Origin: Wolfiporia cocos
Lineage: Eukaryota; Basidiomycota; Agaricomycetes; Polyporales; Phaeolaceae
Reading direction: 5' to 3'
Assembly (NCBI GenBank): GCA_029448655.1
Contig: JACCLO010000011.1
Location: forward strand, 2,914,001-2,978,000
DNA: 64,000 bases
Positions 45,856 through 59,069 of this stretch are shown piece by piece; the stretch's first letter is position 1, and each line of letters begins with the position of its first letter. A model generated the notes under the pieces. It did not search any database, was not told the DNA's origin, and worked only from the letters and a program-made list of their open reading frames with translations. The translations under genes and the position numbers were made by a program.

Positions 45856-47977
45856 ATGTTCACATATACATCGCACCACAACCGTACGTCCCGGATTCTC
45901 GATTGCCGCTCGCCTTACTCTCTCACTTTCCACCCGCTCTTCTCCTTCATTTCTTAGTTCTTCCATTCCGCTCTTTTTTGCTTTCTCGGCCTAATACATC
46001 TGCACAGGCATCGCGTCCCCTTCTGACGGTCCAGTTAACTCCTTATCGATCGCACCCTCATCTCTCCCTGCTGAGCGCATCGCCATCCTTGTACTTCAAC
46101 TCTCTGCCTCGCATGTGCTCCTCCCACTCTTTGTCATTATCATCATTTTCTCGCGAAAATGCAAGAGCAAGCGCCACCTATATTTACTATACGACGACGG
46201 ATGCGGAGCGGCATACCTCATCGTGAGCGTGTGCTTCGCGTGGATTCTTACGGGAGTTGTATCGTGTCTCCTGTAAGTCAGGATCTCTTCCATAGTCTGT
46301 CTCAATGTTCTTGTTATTCAAATCCTTGAGCGTGCGGGTTGCCTACAAATTCACTTTTGCACTCTATTCTTCTTTCAAAGTCGACGGTTGCTCACTACCT
46401 ACACCATAGTTTCTACGTGCACAGAGATCGTGGTGCGCCGCCACCACAGAGACTCTGTACTGCGCAGGCAGCCCTTCTTAGTGGCGTTCCTCCAATGTAA
46501 GTGTGGACCCAAGCTTACCGGACTTGATCTACATACGATCGGCACAATACCGATCCTACCATTCTCCATAGGACGTCGCTTGCGAGTCTGGCGCTCGTAT
46601 GCAGTGTCGGCGGGTGTCCGACGTTCATTCAGGGGCAGGCGTCGAGCCGCAGGAGGTTCTATAGGGCAACGGTACGTGCGCAACACCTCGCTGTTTCCGC
46701 TCGATCGTGATGCTGAATAACATGTATCTATACGCAGACATTCGCCACACCCTATACCGCGTTCGCTGTCTTCACTGCAGTCTGTGCGAAGGTACGTCTG
46801 GTCGGTTCGCCTCTTCACCTCTCCTATTGTATGCGATAATCTCAACAATAGCTCGGTGCTGCACATCCTGACGAAGTGATACGCCCGCCTCACGCGCTCT
46901 CTTGTACGATTCACATCCTGTCTTTGTACGTCTTCTGCATTCTCCCAAATACCGCTAGCTTAGTACGAACTTCGAAAGTAACGCCATAGTCGCGGCCTTC
47001 GCTACAGCCGTGTCCCTCACATCCGTTGTGCTTTTTGGTACGCATTCCTGGTATGCAACTTCGGTTTAGCCCTGAGCTGGGATATACTAGCTATCAAAGT
47101 TGTCCTTCTGTGGCGCGAGGGCGGTGATGGCTCGTCCATTGAAGATGAGAAGCACAGCATGTCAGATGTGGACAGTGAAGGAGATCCGAACTGGCAGCTT
47201 CTCGTGCGTGCAGGCATGCTCGCGCTGTGCATGTTGGGTATCTCTATGTACGTGTTTCTTGCCGTTGTGTCATGTACATGATGCGCTCGGCGCTCTGATT
47301 ACCGCTCTCTCGATGCCAGTGTCGGCCTAGTGGATATTGTTTCGAGTGCGCGGAGGGATGTGCTTGACGTGCTTCGCGCCGTAGGTGCGCCTTCATATCC
47401 TGAACCAAAAAATCCCTCAATAATCGATCTGGTTGTTTTAGCCGCGATGGCAGTTTTCATCATCTTTGGAACACACCCTGTACGAGTATCTTCTACTCTC
47501 GCTGTTCCCTCGTCCATTTTCTCATTCGCTCACATGTGCGACTACAAGGGCATCTTTGGCATCTGGCTCCGCCGTGCCACGTCCGAACCAGCGATGCACT
47601 CCTCCTCACAAACCCTCACACGCGCCACGCCTCCTCCCTCTCCCTCACCGAGTCCAACGCTCGCGTTTGACCCCACTCAAGGTCTTCCCTTCGACCCTGC
47701 ACTGCCACCTGTTCCTCTGCTCCCACATGACCAAGCGCTTCTCTTCGGCCCCACCCTCACGGACACAGACCGCAAGCGCGTCGATAGTGCGACAAGCGCC
47801 AAGAGCGCGCGGCTGCACGCGGCGCGGGGTGCGGGGGTGCAAATCATCGAGCGACCGCAGGACGCGTTTGGGAGGAAAGGGACGGGATGGGGCAAGGGTG
47901 CTAGCCCCGCGGCAAGCCTATTTGAATACAGTGTTAGGAGCAGGGAGGGGATAGGAGGCGATGAGACAAAGTTATGA
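45856..47977 (+). CDS. Multi-pass (about seven-segment) membrane protein, family unknown
   Basis: The start is inferred: a 28-nt first exon (45856-45883) splices at GTACGT to 46008, giving MFTYTSHHNRIASPSDGPVN. Later exons give ERIAILVLQLSASHVLLPLF and VIIIIFSRKCKSK; YLIVSVCFAWILTGVVSCLL; APPPQRLCTAQAALLSGVPP joined to MTSLASLALVCSVGG; TFATPYTAFAVFTAVCAK; FWYAFLVCNFGLALSWDILA; LLVRAGMLALCMLGIS; and IIDLVVLAAMAVFIIFGTHP. A hydrophilic C-terminus (DYKGIFGIWLRR, then Ser/Pro/Thr-rich) ends at 47977. Seven or so hydrophobic helices with a cytoplasmic tail resemble fungal receptor-like proteins, but I see no diagnostic motif, so no ligand or pathway is proposed. Intermediate exon limits are approximate. 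Confidence 0.65.
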
Positions 47978-48333
47978 GACGGTATGAACTCCTATTAGCT
48001 CCTAAAGAGACCCGTTGTATCATATGCGCCCCATCCGGAGGACGAATATTTACCTATTTACCAGTAAGCCAAGGATATTGATGGTACGGCCAATAGTTGG
48101 TGCACCCATCTGTAGCAAGGTTGAAGATAACAGTCAACAGGGATATTATACACTATAAGACATCTAACATGTTGGTGGTACAGCGTTATGGGGGCAATAC
48201 AATCATACAGTGATCACAGGCACAGCCTTAACCAAATCTGTGGCGTTCGATAATAGACTTTTGTCTGGGGTCCCGCGTAACCCGCCTGTCCAGGATTGTC
48301 AGCGCCTTTATGACGTCCCAGAAATATGATTAA
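47978..48333. other. Convergent 3' intergenic region
   Basis: 356 bp between the 3' ends of the membrane-protein gene and RAD50. Nothing recognised. Confidence 0.5.
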
Positions 48334-51300
48334 TTACCAGTAGTACTCCATAACATTGCTCTGGCCGAGCTTGCGCAGGAAGTTCTCGTCGTGCGTAATG
48401 ATAATTAGCTGGAAGTTTGAGTTGCTCTTGCGCTCGTTAATGATACTATGGACACCGTTGAGAGTGTAGCATAAGCAGCTATGTGGTCGAATTGAAACTC
48501 ACTCAACAAGACTCGCTGCGAGCGCATCAATATTCTCAGTATCCAGTGCATTTGTAGGCTCGTCGAGTGCCAGAATACCGCAATTCTGGCCAAACGAGTC
48601 CGCAAGGGCAAGCCGGATGATTATAGACGCAAGCATCTTCTGCCCGGCAGAACATCGCCCACGCATGTCCATCTCAACCTGGTCTTTCGTCATCACGACC
48701 TACGGCAAAGTTTGAATGAGCATCATTGGTCCAAGCTTGGGTGGTGACGTACGCGATAGTTGTACGATCTCTTCGTGATACCACCTTCACTATCAGAGCT
48801 GATTTTTATGCCGTCGATGTCTATACAGCTGTCAGTCGCGAACAAGATTTGACCGGATCGGGAGAATATACGACGTACCAGTACCCTGATATGTCTTGTT
48901 CCACAGGTGGCGCATGGTATCGTTGACCTCTTCCATCTTGAGGGAATGGTATTTCATGATGGCACTATGATTCAGTCAGTATACTCCAGAATACTTCAGA
49001 TGACAAGACTGACTTGTCAAGAGCCTTCGCGTACTTCTCCAGGTCGTTATTAGCCATATCCGACATCTCTCGCAATATTAGTCGAAGTAAAAATGCGCAA
49101 GGGGACGCGCACACCTTCACTTTAATCAGTTGATCTCTGTACTTCTGGTGAATGTCTTTGAAGTCTTTCCGGTCTGCTTCCAAAGTCTCAGCTTGAGCCT
49201 TGAGGGTGCTGATTTCTCCTCCTAAATGCGCGTGCTGCAGGTAACAATAAGGACGTGAAATATGGATGCTGCCCCTCCCCGTTCGTGCTCACCGTGCTCT
49301 GAAGCCGTGTCTCTTTTTGCTTTTCAGCGTTGTATTTTTCGTCGAAGATCCGCTTGGCTCTCGCAGCCTCTTCCAAATCCAATGCGTCAATTTCCGCCTC
49401 TGTTGCAGCGATATCCTGCTTGAGTTTACGGAGCCGAAGGTTCTCGCGCAGATTAATCAGCGACGAGTTGCTCTCATTGATTTCCTTGTCTAGAGCCTCA
49501 ATACCATTACGAAGCCCCTCAAGCTCGCGAGTCAGCGATTGGATCTGTAGCTCGCAATCCTCGATCTGCTGGTTGCACTCCCGCAGGAGCTGCCCGCGTC
49601 TGTTACTTGAGTATCTGCTCGATGTCAGCATCATCTTGGCAGGGGCCGGTGACATAGATGCACACCTCTTTACATTGTCATTCATGGCATTTAGCTTGTC
49701 CACCGACATGTTCATCTCCTGAGAGATCCGTGACGCTTGAGCGATCTTGGCCCTGAGATCACGATGCACTTCCTGGTACTCTCGCTCCAATTGCTCAATA
49801 GGTCCCTGCGCATCTGCAATTTTCGCGTCAAGTTCCTGGGTGCACGGGGCCGTTAACAAGCACCCATGATGGGATCGTAGGGTATGTACGGACCTTCAGT
49901 TGGGTTGTGAAGTAGGTGATGTCTGCCTTCTCCTCTTCGATCCGCCCCTGGAGCATGGTCTTCTCACGAATCTCGCTCTTGAGCTCGCTGTGCCGTACTC
50001 TCATGGCACTCAGATCAGTCTCGTGATTGCGAAGAGCGTTCATCAGCCTGTCACGTTCTGTCTGGATGTTCTGCTTTTCGCGCTCATTGGCGCGCCTGTG
50101 GACTGTCAGCTAGTCTCCTCGAGGCGAGTACACTGAGACGTACAATTCAGACGACAGCGCGTCAAGTTCAGCTTGCAGATCGTCCACTGTCTTAATAGAG
50201 CCGGTAGTGGACAGGTCCTCCTCCATGCCAGTAATGTCGCGTTTTAGTCGCTCAATGTCCCTCAGCAGCTGCGACAGCCCACTGGCATGCTGCCGAATTA
50301 CAGAAAGTTCCTTAAGTTCTTGCTTGAGCTGTGCTAGCTTGTCTGACGCCTGGATACTATCTCGTTGAGTATTGTTCCCAGCTCTGCGCGCATACATACC
50401 TTCTCCGCAGCGCTAGCTAGAGGAGTTATCTCGACTTCTTGACTGGACACAGATTTCTCCAAGGATGGAATGGTTGTTCCCTGCAATGATTCCCGCTTAT
50501 CTGCCTTCGCTGAGATGGGCTCCAGGTCCTTAAGCATGTTTTGCCACTGTTCCCGCTCCTGTCTGTTTTTCTCCTCCGAGAACGCATCTAGCTTTTTGAG
50601 AAATTGTTGGACCTAATGGCTATGTTCAGCTACAATCCCACGCAGTAAATGACAGAACCCACGGTCTGTTCAAGAACTTCATGCTCTGCCTCGTTCAAAT
50701 TCCGTGTGCACAAAGGACAGCACTTCTTGGCTTTGGCAGCGCGTACGAGATGCTTGTAGAGCTCCTGTGAAGACTGGATTGATTGAGAATCGCTGTAACC
50801 GTGACGTCAGCAAAGTCATTATCCGGGTTGACAATCTATGGACATACTATTCTAGATCGCTGAGGGCTGCTTTGCATTCGTTGATAGCCTCCTTCACTGA
50901 TTCATACTGATATTGTTTGAGTTTACTCTCGATCTCTTTGCCCAAGGCTATCAAAGGTCATGAGTCACTGTTAGCGAGTATTTCAGCAACGGTAAATGCT
51001 CACTCTGTGCCTCGTCCCGCGCTGTTTTTAATTGAGCTTTCATATATGACAAATTTGTCTCCGCAGCTTGTAGTTTCTTGTTGGCATCACTCGACTCCGC
51101 CTCAGCCTCTGCGTGAGTGCGTTCCTTGTCACTGGACAACGCAGAATCTGCATGAGTAGAAAATAGGAAAGCCGCAACAGAGTAATACCTGATAACTCGC
51201 TCAATCTCCTTCTCCATCGTGTCTGCTTTCGGCGCGAAACCGACATGTACGCGGAACTTGGCATCGTGAAGCTTAACACTGACGTCAATACGGCAATGAG

Positions 51301-53319
51301 AATATGTCTATCTTAACGGAAGATGAAAAACAAACGTATTCTCCACCTCATTGGTCTTGCTTTTCATATCAGCTTTCTTGATATCGAGCCTCGCCCTTGT
51401 GTCTGCCTGCAAGCTAAGTGTCCTGATCTCTGCAGTTAGATCATCCCGCCTCAACTCCATACTCCGCGCTTTCGTGTTCGCGTCCGCAAGACGCTGCTCA
51501 AAGTTCGCTGATTTGATGTCTGCCTTCGTCTTCTCCACGCGCAGTTCCTTCTCCTCGATGTCGGCCTGGAGGATCTGCGATTGCGACGTAAGCGTTGTTG
51601 CTTTGTCGAATTCTGCCTCAGCTTCGGCTACACGAGTTTGGGCCTTGGTCTACAATAGCGAATCGTCAATCCGCCAGACACGAGTGCCTTTAAGCCAGGT
51701 CATACTCACGATTCGGTCACGAAGGCTAAGCTTCTGTTGCTTGTAGCCTTCAAGCTCTGTATGCAGTTTACTCGACTTCGCGGTATACTCTTCTGTCTTG
51801 GCATTATCTTCATTCTATACAGGGGACATCATTTATAATCACAGGATGAATCCAAAGATGGTAATACCTGCAACTGGTCTACTTCGTCGACTCTGGTCCT
51901 CTGCAGATCGTCTAGCTTGTTCATGAATTCAGTGATATCCTTCCGATTGAGCGGAGTATGGTCGTAGCCCCGGATTTGATGCTTAGCAGCGAGCTCGTGG
52001 ATCAATTTCTCGCGATCTGCCACGAGTTGCCCTTGCGCCTAGCACATCGCCACGTCAAAACAGCCTCGGATGGTCAAACAGGGTCTGTACCTTCTCCTCC
52101 GCCATCAACTGTCCTTGCTGTTTGCTAACGTCTAGTCGTAGCTGCCTCTGCCTCTCGAGTTCCTCTTCGACATCCTGCAGCTTTGATGACTGGCTCTGAC
52201 GCTTTTGCCTTTGTCTGATGATGTGCTCGTCGAAGTTTTGCAGCCGTTCCGCCAATTCCTGGTCAGTGCCTTCATACATAAAGCAGTCATGACTTGCTCG
52301 CGGCCGATCAGAAACGGACTCACCTTGAATCTCCTGAACGTTCTCTCGAGCGGTCTCAAATTCCTCTTGATACCGTAACTTCCTCTCGTTCAAGTTCTCG
52401 GCCTTCATGTACGTTTCGCGGAATTTGGTTGACGTATCATAGAACCGGGCGTTAGCTGCGATGAGGAACTCGATCTGTTTCCCGAGTTGTTCATACTCCG
52501 TTTCTTTTGTCACAATGGTATTTCTCAGGTCGTTGATACGTGCTTTCAGCTTATCTGCGTGCGCTTTCTCCTTCGACAAAGACTCAAGTCGTTCCTTCTC
52601 AGCCTTCAGTTCTGCCACTCTATCCTTACGTAGACTTTTGATGTTGTCCAAAGCCTTGGTGTACCTACATATTGGTCTGTAAGAGTGATTCCTCTCACAC
52701 GTTGAGTACTTACTTGGTGGCCTCAAAGATATCGTCGAATTTCTTCTTCAGAACCGATGGCTCAGCCAGGGGCCAATAGGAGTCTTCCTGATGACAGAAT
52801 ATGACATTCTCAAGCACCGCTTTTGAAACACCAAGTAGCTGGGGAATTTCCGCGTCCATTTCCGCACATTTAGTGGAGATCGCTCCGCGCTGCGCCAGCA
52901 AGCGTTCAATAACAGTCGTAATTTCGATTAGCGTAGCTTACTTTCCCCCGCTGCTCGTCCGCAAGACCCAGTATACTTTCAAGTGTCTTCATCGTCAAAG
53001 CACCATTCTTCTTCATCGTGACTGACAAATTGCGTACGGCCAACATGCGGTTCCCATTCGCTGCATGGAATCTCAACTTCACTTGAGCTTTGACTTCCTT
53101 CTCATTCGCCATCTTAGGGTCGTGAACAAATGCACCGCCACGTGTGTTCGGTGGCTGGTCACCCGTTGTTGCGTACTTCAGGCATTCGATGATGGTGGTC
53201 TTGCCGCTACCATTATGGCCCACAATAACTGTGACGGGGGTGAAGAATTCAATAACGGATATTTGTTTGTCGTCGAAGGAGCGAATCCCTCTGATGGCGA
53301 GTTTGTCGAGACTAGCCAT
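48334..53319 (-). CDS. RAD50: DNA double-strand break repair ATPase Rad50
   Basis: Rad50 forms the Mre11-Rad50-Nbs1/Xrs2 complex, which senses, tethers and resects DNA ends and activates Tel1/ATM. The ATG at 53319 gives [20 protein letters not shown]; Walker [10 protein letters not shown] is near residue 34 (K40); the Q-loop appears in [17 protein letters not shown]. Long coiled-coil exons follow on either side of the zinc hook CPLC (about 50710), preceded by two lysine-cysteine residues. The C-terminal ATPase lobe has the signature [20 protein letters not shown] and Walker [19 protein letters not shown] (about 48600-48680). The end [15 protein letters not shown] stops at 48334. The gene is cut by many short introns over 5 kb; the summed exons fit a protein of about 1,300 residues. 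All key motifs are intact. Confidence 0.96.
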
Positions 53320-53473
53320 CGTGGTGGCTGGAGAAAGCGGATGGTGGTCTGCGTTAGACGAGCGCCACACAACATCGACGCGGTAGAACGCGTGACGCGA
53401 CGCGATTGATGGCTGTGACATACGTGACTCGGCCTAGCTGACGCCACACTTCAAATTCAATGCAACCTTCATC
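53320..53473. promoter_or_regulatory. Compact bidirectional promoter between RAD50 and the SCOC-like gene
   Basis: Only 154 bp separate the two divergent ATGs, so the start signals and 5' leaders of both genes must lie here or overlap the genes. No specific factor site is assigned. Confidence 0.6.
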
Positions 53474-53850
53474 ATGAATACTATCCCGTATCCCGCTTTC
53501 GACGACAGTCCAGCCTGGGCCTCCACTGATACGTCAAGCAGTGGTGATATCATACAAGATGCCATCAAGAAAGACAAAATTGTGAAGTGCGTACAACGAT
53601 CTGACAAATCATAGCTAGTAGCATGCTGACGGCAACCTTAGAGAGATTGTAGCAGCGCAGGAGAATTTGCGCGGTGCGTCTATTGATGTCTCATCTATTC
53701 AAATATAACCTAAAGTAGGTACGGGCTTTTGTAGATCTCTTTGAGAGAGTAAAGAGTGTCCAGGGCGATGTAGACAAGCTCTCTTCCGAGAATGAGACAC
53801 TGCAGATGTACATCGACAATCTGACGATGCAAATGGCGAAGCGTCGCTGA
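53474..53850 (+). CDS. Short coiled-coil protein (SCOC/Slo1-like)
   Basis: Three exons (53474-53586, 53642-53673, 53735-53850) give 86 residues. A short acidic N-terminus leads to KIVKEIVAAQENLRDLFERV, then VQGDVDKLSSENETLQMYID and NLTMQMAKRR. The heptad pattern, the SSENETLQMYIDNLM-like core and the small size fit the SCOC family (DUF2205), Golgi-associated coiled-coil proteins that bind Arl-type GTPases in animals and yeast. The third acceptor was chosen at GTAG before ATCTC because it alone keeps the coiled coil in frame. It shares a 154-bp promoter region with RAD50. Confidence 0.8.
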
Positions 53851-54162
53851 GACATACAATTTCTTGTATGATAAATTAGACGTGTATGGACTTTTTATGT
53901 GGCCAGTGGTGTGTAAGCTTACTGGTTGAGCAAGGTTCAGGCTAGGGTGATGTCGCGTATGGTGCGGGCTATGCACGATGACAGTGCATAGGACGCGCAT
54001 CACCGTATGTTCTGCCGCATTATCCAGTGCTGTACATGACGTGCAAACATTTGATCCCCCTCCATGATAATTCGGATCATTTGAAGATGCTGCATTCGAC
54101 CGAGCTGATCTCTCTCATCCAGCCTTGCAAAGCTATCTTGTAACCCAAATATAATACAAAGT
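53851..54162. other. Convergent 3' intergenic region
   Basis: About 310 bp between the SCOC-like stop and the DUF4436 gene stop. No gene recognised. Confidence 0.5.
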
Positions 54163-55744
54163 TCAGACCATGGCGCTGCTCTCTGGAATGCTCTGTCCGG
54201 GACTGCCGACGAACGCCGCCCTGCTCCAACTGCGCAAGTGTCTGAAATCTACCGACGACCCTTGGCGACGCAGCCTCTCCAGGCCCTTCGAAGCGCGTCT
54301 ATCCGTTGAAGCTGGGGCTTTCTCTTCGACTTTGTGTGCAGTGGTATTCAATGAGCGTAGTCCATGGGTACATATCATGATCGACAGGACAATAGCAGAC
54401 GCGCCTGCGCAAAGCATCTGAGGGAAGAAGCCGATGCTGTCTATGGCGCCCGTCAGCAAACACAATCATAGTGACTGGAAAATCCGCATTTGTACCTAGT
54501 AGGACGCCTGTTGATGTACTGTGAGCCTCGTATACCCATCGTAGACCTAGGGAACTCACCGTCGTAGCCAGGTGCATCCGGCATCGCGTTTCGCAGCTGA
54601 GGGACTGCCAGGAGGACGATGAACGTGAAAAACAGAGATTGCACTACCCGCTCTTGTTCCCGAGTCAACCACGCTATTGCAACGAATCCCATTGTGACAT
54701 GCACCAGCATCCAGCTGGCGCCGAAGAGCAACATGGCGAACAGCCTCGCCTCATGTGGTCGCCTGATCTCAAGGACAATATCCCGGCTGGGTACGTAGCC
54801 CTTGCCTGACACATTCAGCCTGCTCTCTACGTCGGAAGGCGAGATAGCGAAGCTAGAAGTGAGCTTGAGCGTGGTCAGGGCACGCAAGGCTACTGCCTCG
54901 GTCCCGTTCGCTGTCTCAAGGCGTAGCGTACTTGTGAGCCGATATGTGTCAAAAGGGTATAGACGTGCTTGATGCACGTCAAGAACGTGGTCACTGTCAA
55001 ATTGACACAGATCTTGGATGCTTACGCGACGCTTTCAGTATGTAGAACATCAGGATGGGCATAAGCCACGAACCTTAAACGTCGATTGGTTTTGTCCACT
55101 ACTGGGAATTGCATCGGATCATACGTTGCTGCGGGCTCGTTTGAGCTGTTGATCCTAACAGTGAGTTTCTTCATAGTTCGCGGCTGATTCGCGAACGCCA
55201 TAAGAGCACACCTATCGATGAATGCCGTTAACGGCATTGATGGGATTCCACACAATGAACTGCCATGTGTTCCCTCGGAGCCTGGAAGTACGAATGCTGA
55301 CCCACACCCGAGCATGGACCAGCGAATTGTGATAGAAGGCTCGTCGACGTCGACATCAACGTTATCGCCTATAAGTAGAATCTATTCAAATGAGCTAACT
55401 CCCCGTTTCGCACAGTGCTGTACAAATGCACTCACTCCCGGGTTGTTGGTAGCAATATCATCCAAGAATGATTTGAACGGCGGTTCATCATCCTCTGATC
55501 CCACAAACGCGCATGATATTGACAGAATAAATATCAGGGAGAAAACAACCGCTATTCCGACGATAAAGGCCGGTCCGAGCGGGATGACGCCCGCCCTCGT
55601 TGCGGTCAACGGCACTTTAGGTTTTGGAGTTTTTTCGGGCTTCGTGCCGCCGGGCTTGGCTTGGCTAGCGGGCCTGTATGTGGAGACACTCGAAGGCGCC
55701 CTAATCAGACCTGTAGTAGAAAGGAACGAATCACGAGTAGACAT
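54163..55744 (-). CDS. DUF4436 family membrane protein
   Basis: Start MSTRDSFLSTTGLIRAPSS at 55744. A first membrane segment (PLGPAFIVGIAVVFSLIFIL) anchors a large extracytoplasmic domain with NVDVDVDEPSITIRW, GCGSAFVLPG and ARLYPFDTYRLTSTL, the last typical of DUF4436. The C-terminal half has three hydrophobic helices (ARLFAMLLFGASWMLVHVTM, VVQSLFFTFIVLLAVPQLRN, GFFPQMLCAGASAIVLSIMI) with the family's PQLRNAMPDAPGYDG motif between them. It stops with PESSAMV. At least four exons; limits near 55380, 55020 and 54540 are approximate. Function unknown. The soluble Ser/Arg-rich tail is presumably cytoplasmic. Confidence 0.8.
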
Positions 55745-56829
55745 CTAGTGACGTCGGGAGTAAAGAGCGACAAGGGTGGGACGTACGTCGCCGCATTCAA
55801 GGAGCCCGCACAGCAGTGTACTTGTACTCTTCGTCTGCGTAGCCGCGCTCCCGCTGGGAAGCGAGGGCTGTGGCACAGACGTCTGATATGTACTCTCTCG
55901 TAGCTCCGAATGGTCGTCGGAAAGCTTCCATGCTCTTGGCATAGCCTTGGCATTAATTCGAAGCTCATGAACCTCGCACCAACGCCTGTGCCAGTCAGAC
56001 AATACTTCCATGTTGCAACCATTCATACGCAAGATGCGATTCAAGTCGCAGGGAAACAGACATGGTATCTTCATCAAAACGAGATTGCCCGACTATCTCG
56101 GACGACAACATGCTGTGCACGACAATTGCGCTGGCGGTAGCCAGTCACGGCGACAAAAGGACCGCTTAGGGTCACTTCTGGAAGGCCGCCGCTATCCCGC
56201 TGTGACCAAATCAGGATACAGGGTGAAGATTCGTGGGATTGACGTCGGTACCGCATACGAGGACTGCGTCCCCCTTATACAAAGATGGGTTTCGGTTTCC
56301 TGATGTGTCGCCCAGAGACTGAAGTTATCATCGCAACCCTTTCGGGCGTGCTATGGCGGTGTCGATGGGGGAATTGCGTCGTGGCTGAGGCTGAGGAAAC
56401 TTCTTGACTATAATGAAGAACCGTGGAGTAGGAAAAACGTCGTAAATTCAGTTTAGAACGATAGCGTTGCCACAACACCTCCAGTTAGGGAAGACCGGCT
56501 GACAGCGTTCTGACTGTCTGTGCCCACACGTATATCCCTCACTCGCCTTCAATTGCCCCCCTGCACTAGATGAAAACGATGGCCAGCCTCCAAGAGTGGC
56601 GGTTTCACCTACTGGGCCATATCGTCGGCCGTCGAATGAAGTGCTTAGTTATTGGTGGCATTCTTCAGAGCCACAAACTAGACAGGTGCAAATTAGTTGC
56701 CGCAAACGGAACCATTCGTCCAGGAGTGTCCGTACATTCAATTTATCCTGTCAGTAGAGATTTAAGAAGTAACCAAGATAGTAAATGAAATTAAACAATA
56801 CGCACCATAGGGGAAATCTGAGCGTAATG
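55745..56829. other. Intergenic, about 1.1 kb
   Basis: Upstream of the DUF4436 gene and downstream of the SET/MYND gene. A 110-codon minus-strand frame (56077-55745) ends where the DUF4436 gene begins, but it looks like nothing known and I leave it uncalled. Confidence 0.45.
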
Positions 56830-58335
56830 TCACGGAGAGTTCAACAAGCCTTGCAAGACACGGATTTCTTCTATGGGTCCGCCCGGGTCTCCTTCTGGGC
56901 CGAAAATGCCCAGAATGTGTGTCGCAATCCCAAGGTATAACTTTGCATCCTCTTCCAGGGACCCTGAATCGGTGAATCTCTCTCCGGATACCATAGCATT
57001 CCAAACCGTTTTAGCTAGTTCGAGCGCATGCATGCCTGAAAAAAGGCGTTATCATCCTGCGTCACTTTGATGCTACATCACACACCGATCTGAGGATAAT
57101 ATGTCGGGTACACTAAGCAGTACAACGCTAGTTGCGTGAGGCCAATCTCCAGAGCTTCCGCGTAGCTACCTTCGTGAGATGCTTTGCTGAATCGCTCCGA
57201 TATGTCAGGCAGATAGGACTCGTGGAATAGAGGTCCGAGCTCCTCAGGGATTGTGTGGGTCATTCGGTCATCAACAACATCTGCCGCTACTCTGTCTGAG
57301 CGGCCAAATACAGCCATTCGCAGAGATGTTTCGAGTATGATGAGCTCCTGGGAGCCACGAGCAGGCGGAGGGATTGGTCGAAGCCACTCGGTGAACGAGC
57401 AAAGCTGACAGGTACACGTGAATCCATAGTTAAGCTGTAGTGCATCTCTGCGCGTATCGCGCGGTAGAGCAGGGTCCAGGTATGGTATAGTGATCTGTCG
57501 TCGAAATTCACAATAGGAGCTCGCGTATATGAACGCGATACGGAGAGCAATTCCTACCTCTTCGCCCTCAGCAATGTCTCGTATAGCCACAACTTCCATT
57601 CGGGCTGGCTCGGAGACGATGTTGATGTATCTTGCAACGGCATTCGGTGCGCACGAATGGTTGAAGAACCTGCTTGCTAAGGGAAACACGCCATGTGCAT
57701 ACGAGTTGAGATGAGAATGCAAGACGAAGTTGTTATTCCCGAACCGAGAGAATAGTTCGTGCGCAGCTCTCTGGCAGGAGGGGTCACCCGTCTTGGACCT
57801 CGCACCGCATATCGGAGGTACGCGTATATCCAGTCGCGAACCCTTCAATAGATCCGTGCATTCAGACAGCGGGCTATTATGCTCAGCTTGAAGAGAGAAG
57901 TTGTCATGAGGGAATAACTGCATGACCAGGTGTGACAGTAGCACAGCGTCTACCCGCTCATTAGAGCTCAAGCCTTGATATCCAGGAGATGCAATAAAGC
58001 TGCTGAAATACTTGCATACTCTCTTATGATGTGCGTTCCATTGCCTAGTCTGACCTGCGGAGCCGAGGGTCAGCTTGCCAGCCTGCTCTGCTACTTCAGC
58101 ACAAACATTCTGAACCACAGTACCAATATGCAGCGCAGCCAGTGCATTTGCGTAGCCTTATGTCTCCGGACTCTAGTACGTGACAATTGTCACAACGGCG
58201 TCCTTTCTCCGATGGTAGTAAGGCTGTGACGAGCGACGGGACAGAAATTACAACTGAGCCCGGAGCCAAAGCCTCCACAGATATGGCTTGATTCCGTGCT
58301 GTTTGGTGGGGAGCAAGGTGCGCTTTTGAGAGCAT
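56830..58335 (-). CDS. SMYD-type SET/MYND lysine methyltransferase-like protein
   Basis: Four exons (58335-58107, 58054-57558, 57494-57086, 57035-56830) give 446 residues. A split SET domain surrounds a MYND zinc finger: CDNCHVLESGDIRLRKC, then CAAYWYCGSEC joined to QTRQWNAHHKRVC, with the Cys/His ligands complete. The SET core shows RFFNHSCAPNAVARYI, the NHSC motif that forms the cofactor and substrate site. The post-SET cysteines appear as YGFTCTCQLC. The C-terminal 150 residues are helical, like the TPR-like region of SMYD proteins. SMYD proteins methylate lysines on histones or other proteins; the substrate is unknown here. All expected motifs are present. Confidence 0.9.
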
Positions 58336-59069
58336 GATAATCCTCTCTTAGTAGATAGCTAGATAGCGCGATGTTGCACCATACAAAGTCGCTTAATGCC
58401 ACAATCGGAAGTCCAAGTTGGGCACTCGCGCGCTTATCGCGATTGTGGCGCAATTAGTGGCGGGGCCTGCCGACGGCCCCAACGCGCGCTCGCTCCTGTG
58501 CGTCGCTCGCCAGCCCGCTGCCGCTGCCTTTAGCGACGCCGCCGTCCCGGTTCTGCCCCTCCCTCCGCTCCCTTTCTTTGCCTCCTTTTATTGTGATCGC
58601 ACCGTAGCTATCATGTACCGGCTCTGTGCGCCGCGTCGCGCCACATGTACCGTGGTATAATTACTATGTGCTTGCTCTAGTGTGCGCCCCCCATCGCGCG
58701 CGGTGCGCGCCTGAGATGAACGGACCCGCCCACCCGGCGGCTCCTACATCTCCTGCGTCCGTATCCGGCTAACGCCGGTCCCGCCCAACTTATCAGCACT
58801 CACAGCGCGCGGCATCGCCACTTCCCATTACTCACCGCTGCGACGACGAGCTCGGAGTATGCATCACGCAGATCTGCAACGGCCGAGCCTTTCCAGTTCG
58901 ATCCCGCGCATTGTAAAAAGCAAGAAAGATACATGTGCGAAGTGTACACTAAAATTACAAGGCGCGATAGATGAGTACATACAGACGCTTGACAACACTG
59001 CACGAGCCTGCGCCAGAGCCCAACGCCAGCACGCTTGCTGACGACAATGTCAGAGTGTGGCTGCACTTT
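58336..59069. other. Intergenic, about 730 bp
   Basis: Upstream of the SET/MYND gene and downstream of the oxidoreductase gene. It is GC-rich at 58450-58780 without a credible gene. Confidence 0.5.

Noticed and set aside
55745..56077. 110-codon minus-strand frame abutting the DUF4436 start
   Set aside because: No similarity to anything known and not needed for a full-length DUF4436 protein; probably leader or promoter.
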